Source: Labilithrix sp. (GTDB lineage: Bacteria; Myxococcota_A; Polyangia; Polyangiales; Polyangiaceae). Taken from it: a stretch of DNA of 49,687 bases. The DNA lies in contig JAHBWA010000060.1 in the NCBI GenBank assembly GCA_019637195.1, forward strand, positions 1 through 49,687, given 5' to 3'. Shown here piece by piece: positions 26,283-34,511 of this stretch. Within the stretch, counting starts at the first letter, position 1. Each line of letters begins with the position of its first letter. A program made the position numbers and the translations under genes. Under the pieces are notes generated by a model. The model was not told the origin of the DNA. It searched no databases and was given only the letters and a program-made list of their open reading frames with translations.

Positions 26283-29108
26283 TCAACGAGGCGGCGCCGG
26301 AGGCGTCGTCGAGGCGCCCGGGGAGGGCACGCCGCCGGTCGCGGACGCTGCCGGCTTCTCCGGCGGCGCCTTGGTCGGACGCCATTTGACGCGGCGCGCC
26401 TGGAGCGGCTGCCACACCGCCTGGGGAACGATCGGCGTCGACTCGAAGATTTGCTTCGCCGCGGGCGAGGGCGTCCGCGCGAGGGTGACGAGCGCGGTGG
26501 CGGGGCCGGCCGGCTCCCCGCCGGTGTCGAGCGTCCCGCCGAGGTAGGCCCGGAGGTTGTCGAGGACGAGGCCGCGCGCCGAGCAGCCTGCGCGCTCGAG
26601 CAGCGCGAGCATCGCGGCGCTCGTCTCCGCGCTCGGGGTGCTCTCGGGCGCGAGCTCGAGCCAGTGGAGCATCCCGTCCTCGTCCGAGACGCCGGCGGCG
26701 GCGCGGGCGGTCGCGGCGCCCGGCGCGGTCGGCGGCGCGACGCTCGCGATCGCGACCGCGCTGGGGGTCGGGCTCCGGTCGATCGCGAAGATGTGGTCGC
26801 CGAGCCAGAGCTTGGTCTCGGCGCCGCCCGCCCCGAGCGCGGCGCCGGCGTCGCGCGTCGCGCCCTTCGCGCGTGGGGGACGCCCGAAGACGGCGACCGT
26901 CCTCGCGCCGTCGTCGCTGACGGGCGCGTTCGGGGCGACGGCGCGCGGATCGACGGGCGCGTTCGGGGCGACGGCGCGCGGATCGACGGGCGCGTTCGGG
27001 GCGACGGCGCGCGGATCGACGGCGGCGCTCGGGGCGACGGCGCGCGGATCGACGCGGAGCACGCGGACGCGCGGCTCCCCCGGCAGAGGGAGCGTCACCG
27101 ACGCGATCGCGCTCGCGTACGGGTAGCCGTGCTGCGGCAGCCCCTTCACGCGCCACTCGACGCCCGGCGCGATCGGCGCTCCGGGCAGCACGCTCCGCGC
27201 CGTGAGGTAGAAGAAGTCGCGCGCGTCGCGCTGGATGTACCGCGGGAAGAGGATGTGCCCCATGCTCTTCGTCATGCGGCGCGAGCGGAACTTGAACTCC
27301 GGCATGTCGCGGACGGTGCCCTCGTACTCCCAGTCCGGCTGGAGCGGACGGCCGAGGGGCGTGAAGGTGCTGGCGGGCTGCATGTTGTAGAACTCGAAGC
27401 CGGCGAGGCCCGGGTTCATGTCGAGGTGCATGCCGACCTGGCAGCGCGCCGCGAGCATCGCGCGGCCGAGCGGCTCGGGGCCGATGTCGTGACCGAACAG
27501 GTACGCGACGAAGCCCTCCTTCGTCAGACAGAGGCCGCTGCGCGTCGTGTGGATGGCGTCGTGCCATCCGGGCGGGACGCCGCCCCACCACGCGCGTCCC
27601 CAGGGGTTGTACTTGTCGTTCTGCACCATGAACGTCATGTTCTGGCGGAACGAGAGCACCTCCTCCGGGACCTGTTGCTCCGTCGGCCACGCGGCGAACG
27701 CGGTCGTCCCGTCGCGCAGCTCGGCGACGGTCGCCGCGTACGGCTTGGGCGGCAGGTAGAGCACGCCGTTCGCCTGCATCCCGAACTCGCCGTGCGTCGC
27801 CTGGAAGCCGCCGTTGAAGCCGCCGATGACGCGGCGGATGATCTCGGGCGTGCGTGGGATCTGCCCCGGGCCCGCCTCGCCGGTGGCGCTGACGGGCTCG
27901 ACCGTGCCGGCCTCCATGTGGAGCGCGATGAGCCGCGGGTCCCAGAGCGTCACGTAGACGCGCGTGTGCTTCGCCGACGGATCGCTCCGGACGAACGTGG
28001 TCACGAAGGGGGAGGCGAGGCCGGGGATCGGCGTGATGAACGGATCGTCGTCGAGGCGGATCCACTGGCCCTCGCCGGCGATCGCCGGCTTCATGAGCGG
28101 CTCGAGCGGCTTCGGAGGCCAGCCGATCTCCGGATCGGTGAACGTGGACGGACCGAGCGTGCCCGTCTCGATCGAGCCGAGATCGTCGAGGGCGGCCGCC
28201 TCGCCCGTGTCGCCCGTGAGCTCGGCGCGCTTGCCCTTGACCCACTCGAGGGTCGTGAAGACGATCGCCTTGAGCGCCTGGTTCTTGTCGTCGCCGAACC
28301 ACGAGACCGCGCGCAGGCGATCGCTCATCCACGGCGCGAGCGTCGGCGGCTTCGCGATGACCTCGGCGGTCACGCGCACGCCCGCCGCGTCGGAGACGGT
28401 GCCCTCGCGCGGTTCGATCCGCGTGACGCGGACGTCCGTGTCGTTCGCGCCGTGGACGCCGGTGACCTCGAGCGCGCCGTCCTCGCGGAACGCGAGCGCC
28501 GCCTTCTGCGGTGGCGGCACGAGCGTGAAGACGGTCTTCTTCACGCCGCGGGCCTGACCGGTCGCTTGGAGATCGGCGACCTTCACCTGGAAGCGCTCGA
28601 GCTTCGTGAGCTCGTCGTAGGCGTGGGCGTCGTGCCCGGCGAGATCGAGGACGTGGAGCGCCTCGGGCCGATCGTCGACCTCGACGAGGTAGGCGACGAG
28701 CGATCCGCGCGCGACGGGCAGGCCCTCGTCGGCGCCGGTCGAGCGCGTGAGGTTGTACGTCGCGCCGACGTCGAGCAGCTGGCCCTCGGGCGACAGGCGC
28801 GTGGTCACGGCGAAGATGTCGAGGGTCTCGGCGTCGGCGGCGACGGCGGGATCGCTCGGCTGCGCGGCGCGCTCCTTCCCGCGAACGAGCGCGCGCGCCT
28901 TGCCGCCGATCGCCCCGAGGACTCCGGACGGCCCGTCGAGCCACACGACGTCCTCGGGCGCGCAGGTCAGGGTGTGAGCGGCGGCCAGCGCTCCACACAG
29001 CGCCGCGGAGCGGCTCGGCGCCGCGTCGTCGATCGGTGCGCGTCCGAGCCTGGAGAGGCCGCAGGCGGCGACCAGAGCGAAGGGGAGCGGCCTGAGCCAG
29101 GGTTTCAC
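26283..29108 (-). CDS. Phosphodiester-glycosidase-like exported protein
   Basis: This is a large exported protein (941 residues from GTG 29108). The N-terminus VKPWLRPLPFALVAACGLS is lipoprotein-like with Cys after VAA. A central region reads IGGFNGGFQATHGEFGMQ, then TTRSGLCLTKEGFVAYLF, then CQVGMHLDMNPGLAGFEF. This is the layout of the NAGPA/phosphodiester-glycosidase fold (NGGF motif, R-T/S-G segment, late Leu-Asp), but the usual DGGGS is replaced by DMNPG, so activity is uncertain. A linker of four 11-residue repeats (VDPRAVAPNAP) follows near residue 690, then a second alpha/beta domain and a Pro-rich tail. TTG 29129 is an alternative start. Confidence 0.6.
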   Translation of the reverse strand: MKPWLRPLPFALVAACGLSRLGRAPIDDAAPSRSAALCGALAAAHTLTCAPEDVVWLDGPSGVLGAIGGKARALVRGKERAAQPSDPAVAADAETLDIFAVTTRLSPEGQLLDVGATYNLTRSTGADEGLPVARGSLVAYLVEVDDRPEALHVLDLAGHDAHAYDELTKLERFQVKVADLQATGQARGVKKTVFTLVPPPQKAALAFREDGALEVTGVHGANDTDVRVTRIEPREGTVSDAAGVRVTAEVIAKPPTLAPWMSDRLRAVSWFGDDKNQALKAIVFTTLEWVKGKRAELTGDTGEAAALDDLGSIETGTLGPSTFTDPEIGWPPKPLEPLMKPAIAGEGQWIRLDDDPFITPIPGLASPFVTTFVRSDPSAKHTRVYVTLWDPRLIALHMEAGTVEPVSATGEAGPGQIPRTPEIIRRVIGGFNGGFQATHGEFGMQANGVLYLPPKPYAATVAELRDGTTAFAAWPTEQQVPEEVLSFRQNMTFMVQNDKYNPWGRAWWGGVPPGWHDAIHTTRSGLCLTKEGFVAYLFGHDIGPEPLGRAMLAARCQVGMHLDMNPGLAGFEFYNMQPASTFTPLGRPLQPDWEYEGTVRDMPEFKFRSRRMTKSMGHILFPRYIQRDARDFFYLTARSVLPGAPIAPGVEWRVKGLPQHGYPYASAIASVTLPLPGEPRVRVLRVDPRAVAPSAAVDPRAVAPNAPVDPRAVAPNAPVDPRAVAPNAPVSDDGARTVAVFGRPPRAKGATRDAGAALGAGGAETKLWLGDHIFAIDRSPTPSAVAIASVAPPTAPGAATARAAAGVSDEDGMLHWLELAPESTPSAETSAAMLALLERAGCSARGLVLDNLRAYLGGTLDTGGEPAGPATALVTLARTPSPAAKQIFESTPIVPQAVWQPLQARRVKWRPTKAPPEKPAASATGGVPSPGASTTPPAPPR
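26920..27051. repeat. Four 33-bp tandem repeats in the glycosidase-like gene
   Basis: Exact or near-exact 33-bp units begin at 26920, 26953, 26986 and 27019. The first three are identical and the fourth has three changes. They encode the 11-residue VDPRAVAPNAP units and keep the frame. Confidence 0.9.
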
Positions 29109-29324
29109 GGTGCGCCTGATGATGACCAACGCGCGGCTCGGCCATTCTCCTCCACGCGCCGGCGACACTAGAGGATCGAGACTAGAGCGAGGCGCGCGAT
29201 CTCCCAACTTGCGTGCGCGCTTCTCCCCCGGGGCGAACCGACGCCACGGGCTGCCAACAAAGTTGACTGATAAGCTCATGAGATCACGTGGAAACCGGCC
29301 TGGCGACCACACCCATTCGCATGC

Positions 29325-29330
29325 TACAAA
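29325..29330 (+). promoter_or_regulatory. Possible -10 box (TACAAA)
   Basis: TACAAA ends 7 nt before ATG 29338, the same spacing as at other genes here. The rest of the 229-bp divergent gap (29109-29337) shows no gene. A TTGACT at 29263 could belong to either direction. Confidence 0.3.
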
Positions 29331-29337
29331 GTTGCGG

Positions 29338-29700
29338 ATGCGTTTGGTTCGGTGGATCTCCATGGCACGGCTCAGCGTGATCGCGATCGCGGTCGCGGTG
29401 GGGATCGCGTGCACGAGCCCGACGCTCCCGTTGCCGCCACCGGCGCTGCCGACGGTGTCGGTGGGCAGCGAGCCGAGCTCGTTCCGGCTGAGGAGCGATC
29501 GTGGCGCGATCCCGAACGCGCTCATCGTCGTCGTGAACCGCAACGAGCAGCTGCCGCGCGAGCAGCGCGTCGAGGGGACGATCGCCGACGAGCTCGGCTC
29601 GTGGGAGCTCGAGATCACCGCCAACGCCGGCGACACCATCGACATCTCGCAGGAAGACGGCACGACCCGCTCGCCGACGACGACGATGGTGCTGAAGTAG
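29338..29700 (+). CDS. Small lipoprotein
   Basis: The 120-residue protein begins MRLVRWISMARLSVIAIAVA followed by VGIAC, a signal peptide with a lipobox-like cysteine at about 25 (the -3 Gly is not ideal). The mature part is Pro-rich, then a small beta domain with ALIVVVNRNEQLP, a LGSWELEITANAGDTI strand pair and a Thr-rich end. The longer frame upstream to 29110 is not used: it would cross the promoter of the divergent gene. The fold may be a carboxypeptidase-regulatory or Ig-like sandwich, but this is a guess. A gap of 150 bp with short GC repeats separates it from rimO. Confidence 0.65.
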   Translation: MRLVRWISMARLSVIAIAVAVGIACTSPTLPLPPPALPTVSVGSEPSSFRLRSDRGAIPNALIVVVNRNEQLPREQRVEGTIADELGSWELEITANAGDTIDISQEDGTTRSPTTTMVLK

Positions 29701-29850
29701 CATCGCGCCGACGGCGCCCGGGACCGCCGTCGCGCGAGCGCCGCGTTGGGCGGCGGGTGCGCGTGTCGCGCGCCGCGCCTGGCGCACGGAGCGCCGCGTC
29801 CGGCGCACGGGGCGCTGCTGGATGGTCGCGCGCCGTCGGCGCCCGTCGGA

Positions 29851-31269
29851 TCAGGTCGTCGCGCCGAGCACCTTGAGCGAGACCTTCTTCCGCTTCGCCG
29901 GGCGCGGGGCCTCGTCGATCACGTCGCCGACAAGATCGTAGTCGGCGGCCTGGGTGATCCGGACGCGACGGAGCTGGCCGCGCTCGACCTCGCCGCCGCC
30001 GAGGTACACTTGGCCGTCGACGTCGGGCGCCTGGCCGGCGTGGCGGCCGGCCATCACGAGGTCGTGCTCCTCGCTCGGTCCCTCGACGAGGACGTCGAGC
30101 TCGCGCCCGATGAGCGCGCGGTTGCGCCGCCGCGCGATCTTGCGCTGGACACCCATCAGCTTGCGCCAGCGGTTGGAGATCGTGAGCTGCTTGACCTTCG
30201 CGTCCTGCTCGAAGCTCTTCGCGGTCTCTTCGTCGGAGTACTTGAACACGCCGACGTTGTCGAACTCCGCCCACTCGACGAAGTCGACGAGCTCGGTGAA
30301 GTCGGCGTCGGTCTCGCCCGGATGCCCGACGATGAACGCCGTGCGGAAGAAGAGGCCGGGGACGGCGTTGCGCATCCGCTCGACGACGCGCTTCTGCCGG
30401 TCCTTGCCGTGGCCGCGCTTCATGCGCGCGAGCATCGCGTCGGACGCGTGCTGGAGCGGCATGTCGACGTACGGGACGACGCGCGGGTGGTTCGCGAGGA
30501 GATCGAGCAGCGCCTCGTCGATCGTCTCCGGGTAAAGGTAGAAGACGCGGACCCACTCGAGGCCCTTCACGTCGGCGACGCGCCGGACGAGCTCGGCGAG
30601 CGAGGCGCGGCGGTCCTTCGGGAGATCGCGCCCGTAGGCGATGGTGTCCTGCGAGATGAGGTTCACCTCGAGGATGCCGCGCGCGGCGAGCTGCTCCGCC
30701 TCCCGGACGATGTCGTCGGCGGGACGCGAGCGCTGCTTGCCGCGAAACTGCGGGATCGTGCAGAAGGCGCAGCTCCGGTTGCAGCCCTCGGCGAGCTTCA
30801 GGTAGGCGCTGGCGCTCGAGCCGGTGACGACGCGCGGGTCCGACGCCTTGATCACCCAGTCGGCGGGGTTGCCGACGAGCATCCGCGGCGTCTTGTTCTT
30901 CTTGTCGTCGAGGATGCGTCCGAGCGCGAGCATGTCGCTCGAGCCGAGGAAGTGGTCGACCTCGGGCATCTGCGTCGAGAGCTCTTGCGGGTAGCGCTGC
31001 GAGAGGCACCCGGTGACGACGAGCTTCTTGCAGGCGCCGACCTTCTTCAGCTCCGCCATCTCGAAGATCGTGTCGATCGACTCCTTCTTCGCCTCGCCGA
31101 TGAAGCCGCACGTGTTGACCACGATCACCTCGGCGTCGCCGGCGTCGTCGGTGAGCTCCCAGCCGGAGCGGTCGCCGTTCGCGCCGAGCGCGACGCCGAC
31201 CATGACCTCCGTGTCGACCCGGTTCTTGGGGCAGCCGAGGCTCACGAAATGGATGCGCTTCTTCGCCAC
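29851..31269 (-). CDS. rimO: Ribosomal protein S12 methylthiotransferase
   Basis: This radical SAM enzyme methylthiolates the conserved Asp of ribosomal protein S12. The N-terminal MTTase domain has its three cysteines in SLGCPKNRVDTE (C13), NTCGFI (C54) and TGCLSQRYP (C88). The radical SAM cluster is CNRSCAFC (163-170) and the glycine-rich region includes VNLISQDTIAYG. A C-terminal TRAM domain follows. PQFRGKQRSR and the SLGCPKN start favour RimO over MiaB. GTG 31269 is the start directly before VAKKRIHFVSLGCP; the longer frame to 31440 is low-complexity. It has 472 residues. A TAGGTT box lies 10 nt upstream. Confidence 0.93.
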   Translation of the reverse strand: MAKKRIHFVSLGCPKNRVDTEVMVGVALGANGDRSGWELTDDAGDAEVIVVNTCGFIGEAKKESIDTIFEMAELKKVGACKKLVVTGCLSQRYPQELSTQMPEVDHFLGSSDMLALGRILDDKKNKTPRMLVGNPADWVIKASDPRVVTGSSASAYLKLAEGCNRSCAFCTIPQFRGKQRSRPADDIVREAEQLAARGILEVNLISQDTIAYGRDLPKDRRASLAELVRRVADVKGLEWVRVFYLYPETIDEALLDLLANHPRVVPYVDMPLQHASDAMLARMKRGHGKDRQKRVVERMRNAVPGLFFRTAFIVGHPGETDADFTELVDFVEWAEFDNVGVFKYSDEETAKSFEQDAKVKQLTISNRWRKLMGVQRKIARRRNRALIGRELDVLVEGPSEEHDLVMAGRHAGQAPDVDGQVYLGGGEVERGQLRRVRITQAADYDLVGDVIDEAPRPAKRKKVSLKVLGATT

Positions 31270-31279
31270 GAGGCCGCGA

Positions 31280-31285
31280 AACCTA
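31280..31285 (-). promoter_or_regulatory. Possible -10 box (TAGGTT) of rimO
   Basis: TAGGTT on the minus strand ends 10 nt before GTG 31269. The region 31270-31652 otherwise holds no gene; its first half is GC-rich with cgaagacggcgac repeats and its second half carries the palindromes listed next. Confidence 0.3.
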
Positions 31286-31445
31286 GCCGCTTTTCGTGGG
31301 GAAGCAACCTCTGTCCGTCGGTCCGTCCGGGCGCGCGGCGAAGACGGCGACGCGCCAGCGAAGACGGCGATGCGAGGGCGAGGGCGACGGCGGTGTCGCG
31401 CGGCGAAGCGCGCGGGGCGCGGCCCCGGGGTCGAGGGCAAAGGTG

Positions 31446-31479
31446 AGTCGACTGCTCCGTGTTCTAAGTCAGTTGACTT
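31446..31479. promoter_or_regulatory. Two close palindromes, possible operator
   Basis: AGTCGACT (31446-31453) is a perfect 8-bp palindrome. AAGTCA-GT-TGACTT (31466-31479) is an inverted repeat with 6-base arms. Both share the GTCgACT/GTCAgTTGAC core and lie in an AT-richer patch between rimO and the lipoprotein at 31653. The TetR gene at 32606 is close enough to be a candidate binder. Confidence 0.3.
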
Positions 31480-31652
31480 GAGATTAAATTCGGATGACGT
31501 TGGAGCATGGGCGCGCGGCCAGCCCGGAGGCCGCCGGCGCCCCGCGTCCGCGCGCGGTGCGCTCGAGACCGGCGAGCTCTCCCCGAGCCCGATCCGACCT
31601 CGACCGCGTCGCGTCGCGTCGCAGAGACCGCCAACCCACTCGCGGAGAGTTC

Positions 31653-32396
31653 ATGATCAAGTCTCGCGCCACGTTCGCGCTCGCCCTCATCGCAGCAACG
31701 CTCGGGGCCGCCGTCGCGTGCAGCAGCGGCGATCCCTCGACGACCGGCGATCCGTCCGCCGACGACGCCGGCGGCGGAGCGTCGACCACGCCGATCGATG
31801 GCGCCGCTGCGAGCGACGGGAGCTCGCCGGCCGACGGCGGCGACGACGCGGACACCGCGTCCGACGCAGGCGCGACGGACGCGGCGGGCGACGCGTCGTC
31901 GATCGCCCTGGGGGTGACGTCCTCGCTGACGATCACGGAGGTCCGCGCCGGCGCTGCCCCGACCGTGCACACGGGGCTCAGCTGCCTGACGCCGCCGCCG
32001 GACGGCTACGCCACCACCGCCAACGTGGTCGATGACACGCCGATGCCGGGCAGGGTGGACCGGATCTTCGTGCTCTCCTGCTCGGTCACGGCCGGCGGGC
32101 GGATCTGGGAGGTTCACTTCGCGGCGCGCAGCTTCCAGAGCGGCACGACGCGCAGCGACGCGTCCAACGATCCGGGCAAGCCGTTCACCCTGTTCACGCG
32201 TGTGCGCTCGAACGGCCCGGTCACCGGCTTCTACGAGACGTCGACGCCCGTGCAGCCCTACTCCGGGAGCGTCACGACGACGACGCTCGACTACGCGCAG
32301 CGGACGGCGACGGGCTCGCTTCGATTCGAGCAGAGCGCCGCTTCCGGCAACACGCCGATCTTCACCATCGCGGGGACGTTCACGGCCGCGTGGTGA
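31653..32396 (+). CDS. Lipoprotein, Asp/Ala/Gly-rich linker
   Basis: The 247-residue protein starts MIKSRATFALALIAATLGAA and reaches a lipidation cysteine at VACSSG. A disordered Asp/Ala/Gly/Ser linker of about 65 residues (such as GDDADTASDAGATDA) is typical of myxobacterial surface lipoproteins. The C-terminal 150 residues form a beta-rich domain with two cysteines (LSCLTPPP and VLSCSVT) that may pair. It ends in a strand-like TIAGTFTAAW. ATG 31653 has GGAGAG a few bases upstream. No family could be recognised. Confidence 0.75.
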   Translation: MIKSRATFALALIAATLGAAVACSSGDPSTTGDPSADDAGGGASTTPIDGAAASDGSSPADGGDDADTASDAGATDAAGDASSIALGVTSSLTITEVRAGAAPTVHTGLSCLTPPPDGYATTANVVDDTPMPGRVDRIFVLSCSVTAGGRIWEVHFAARSFQSGTTRSDASNDPGKPFTLFTRVRSNGPVTGFYETSTPVQPYSGSVTTTTLDYAQRTATGSLRFEQSAASGNTPIFTIAGTFTAAW

Positions 32397-32500
32397 CGCG
32401 CCGGCGTCCGTCGCGCGCCTCGATCGTCAGGTCGAGCGCGTCCGACGGCCGCCGGGGCCGAGTCGCCCGCGCGGGTGGCCGAGCGGATGCGTTCGATCCG

Positions 32501-32606
32501 CTCGCTCGCGTCGGGCTGTCGGCTCGCTCGCGTCGGGCTGTCGGCTCGCTCGCGTCGGGCTGTCGGCTCGCTCGCGTCGGGCTTGTCGGCTCGCTCGCGT
32601 CGGGCT
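32501..32606. repeat. 22-bp tandem repeat between two genes
   Basis: Units of ctcgctcgcgtcgggctgtc plus gg start at 32501, 32523, 32545, 32567 (23 bp) and 32590 (partial). The array ends exactly at the stop codon of the minus-strand TetR gene. Confidence 0.9.
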
Positions 32607-33469
32607 CAGCGTTCGTCGCGGCTCTGGCGTGGCGAACGCCTCGAGCGCGAAGCCTTCGCCGGTCGCCGCCCCGGCTTCACCGTCGGCGGACGCGCGGCCT
32701 TCGCGCCGTCGGCCCGACCGAGCGGCGCCGGCTTGGCGGTCGGCTGCGGAGCCGCCGGTCCGCGCGAGGGCCCGGTCCGCGCCGTCGCCGGCGGCGCAGC
32801 GAGCGCCGCGCGGGTCTCGGGAGAAGGGGCTCGCTGGAGGATGTCGACGAGGCTATCGACGAGGTCCTGCTCGAACGCCTGGCGCGGGACGCCGACGAAG
32901 CCGCCGCGCGACAAGCGGTGCCACGACACGATGCTCGCGTAGATCGTGTTCGCCAGGCGATCGAACCGGAACAGCATGAGCTCCGACGGTGTCCGGGTGA
33001 ACGGAGCCATGAGCCCCATCAGCCGGAGCACCGCCGGCGTCTGCGCGACCGGCCGCTCCGCGAGCGGGAGACGCGGGTTGACGGAGAGCTGAGCGGCGAG
33101 CGAGAGGTACTCCCAGCCGCCGTCGGGATCGTCGAGCTTGCCGACGATCGGCAAGACCAGGACCTCGACGAGCGTGCGCAGCGAAGAGCCGCCCTGGCGC
33201 TCGAGCAGCTCGCTCTGCGCGTCATAGCGCGCCTGAATCGGCGTCGAATGCCGCTCGAGGATGGCGTCCACGAGGCCTTCGCGCGAGCCGAAGTGGTAGG
33301 CCACGGCCGAGTTGTTCGCCTGGCCCGCGGCGACGCTCACCTCGCGCAGCGACACGGCGTCGACGCCGCGCGCGGCGAACAGCTTCTCGGCCGCGCGGAG
33401 CAGCGAGACGCGGGTGTCGCCGCTCCCTCGCCTGGACCCGCGCAGCTCGCTCTTCGGCGCACTCCTCAT
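32606..33469 (-). CDS. TetR-family transcriptional regulator with basic C-terminal tail
   Basis: The N-terminal helix-turn-helix is clear: LLRAAEKLFAARGVDAVSLR, then EVSVAAGQANNSAVAYHFGS, a standard TetR recognition helix ending in YHF(G). The ligand-binding domain spans about 75-210. The last 70 residues are Pro/Ala/Arg/Lys-rich (for example GRRPAKASRSRRSPR), much more basic than usual for TetR regulators, and might add nonspecific DNA binding. ATG 33469 starts two turns before the HTH. No transporter or enzyme target is adjacent; neighbours are lipoproteins. The ligand is unknown. Confidence 0.85.
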   Translation of the reverse strand: MRSAPKSELRGSRRGSGDTRVSLLRAAEKLFAARGVDAVSLREVSVAAGQANNSAVAYHFGSREGLVDAILERHSTPIQARYDAQSELLERQGGSSLRTLVEVLVLPIVGKLDDPDGGWEYLSLAAQLSVNPRLPLAERPVAQTPAVLRLMGLMAPFTRTPSELMLFRFDRLANTIYASIVSWHRLSRGGFVGVPRQAFEQDLVDSLVDILQRAPSPETRAALAAPPATARTGPSRGPAAPQPTAKPAPLGRADGAKAARPPTVKPGRRPAKASRSRRSPRQSRDER

Positions 33470-33560
33470 CGCCCGACTCGCGCGCGACTCTGATCGGATC
33501 GATGTCGAGCGTCAAGCCGCCGCGCCGCTCGCACGCCTCGCCACCGCGCTGCGCGCACCC

Positions 33561-33647
33561 GTCGCCGCCGGTCTGCTCAGAAGCAGGCGACGTCGCCGCG
33601 CCGCTCGGACGCGTCGCCGCCGGTCTGCTCAGAAGCAGGCGACGTCG
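33561..33647. repeat. 35-bp direct repeat duplicating a gene's 3' end
   Basis: The 35 bases beginning gtcgccgccggtctgctcag occur at 33561-33595 and again at 33613-33647. The second copy contains the stop codon and last codons of the lamin-tail lipoprotein; the first copy lies just downstream of it. Confidence 0.85.
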
Positions 33648-34447
33648 TCGTTGTCGGCGTTGGGGGTGCCCTTGAAGCCGGGCGAAAACTCGGAGAACGT
33701 GAGGCTCCAGCGCGCCCAGCTCGCGCGGTCGCTCCAGGCGCAGTCGAGCGGGAAGGAGAGCGTGCGCCCCGGCGTGAGGTTGTTGAAGGCCGGGTACGTC
33801 ACGCTGTCGAGCTGGATCTTGCCGATCTTGACGGTGATCGTGTCGCCGTCGTTCTTGAGGACGTCGGTGGCGTCCCACGAGACGACCTTGCCCGGCAGGC
33901 CGTTGTTCTTCGCCGGATCCGCCGAGCCGGCGACGATGAACGTGCCGTGGGGCTCGAGCTCGAAGTCGTCGGTGACGGTCGCGACGTTCGACGCCGCGGT
34001 ACCGCGCGGCGACTCGACGGAGACGCCCTGGACCTTCAGCCAGCACTCGCGCGTGTTCTGGATCTCGACCCACTCGCCAGGATCGTTCGCGCCGGCGCGC
34101 GACGAGATCATCATCTCGACGATCGCGAGATCGCCCGGGGCGAGGGACGAGCCGCAGTAGACCTTCGGCGCCGGTCCCGCGTCGATCGGCCGGCCGCCGC
34201 CGTCGCGGCCCGACGAGCCACCCGAGTCGCTCGCCGGTCGCTCGCTCGCGCCGAACGCGCCCGAGTTGTCGTTCACCTCGTCCGGCTCGAGCGGCTGCTC
34301 GACCATCGGGATCTCTTCGAAGAAGTCGCCCGGATCGCCCGGCGCCTTCTTCTTCTTCGTGGCGGTCTCGCCCAGCGCGCACGCGACGAGCGAAGCGCTG
34401 GTGAGCACCACGATCACGGAGCGCCAGGAACGCGTCGTCACGGCCAT
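33629..34447 (-). CDS. Lamin-tail-domain lipoprotein
   Basis: The signal peptide VIVVLTSASLVAC has a good lipobox (cysteine about 23). An acidic/Ser-Gly linker follows. The C-terminal 180 residues match a lamin-tail (LTD) domain: DLAIVEMMISSRAGANDPGE, continuing WVEIQNT, then FELEPHGTFIVAG, VLKNDGDTITVK, and TPGRTLSFPL. LTD domains in bacterial surface proteins are immunoglobulin-like modules. It ends DNDDVACF with a free-looking Cys. ATG 34447 is used; a TAAACC box sits 11 nt before it. Length 272 residues. The gene 3' end has been duplicated downstream. Confidence 0.8.
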   Translation of the reverse strand: MAVTTRSWRSVIVVLTSASLVACALGETATKKKKAPGDPGDFFEEIPMVEQPLEPDEVNDNSGAFGASERPASDSGGSSGRDGGGRPIDAGPAPKVYCGSSLAPGDLAIVEMMISSRAGANDPGEWVEIQNTRECWLKVQGVSVESPRGTAASNVATVTDDFELEPHGTFIVAGSADPAKNNGLPGKVVSWDATDVLKNDGDTITVKIGKIQLDSVTYPAFNNLTPGRTLSFPLDCAWSDRASWARWSLTFSEFSPGFKGTPNADNDDVACF

Positions 34448-34511
34448 GGACCAAACGTGGTTTAGCACCTTTCCCTACACACGCCAGCGGGCAGAGGATA
34501 GCGCTGCGATC

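Noticed and set aside
26920..27051. Regular repeats that could suggest a CRISPR array
   Set aside because: The 33-bp units are directly adjacent without unique spacers and are in frame with a protein.
28405..28430. ggttcgatcc resembling a tRNA T-loop
   Set aside because: It lies inside the glycosidase-like gene, and no cloverleaf can be drawn around it.
25996..29145. 1049-residue minus-strand frame starting with a good ribosome-binding site
   Set aside because: It is Arg-rich and out of phase with the frame that carries the NGGF motif and the 11-residue repeats; only its last 30 or so residues overlap the decayed gene.
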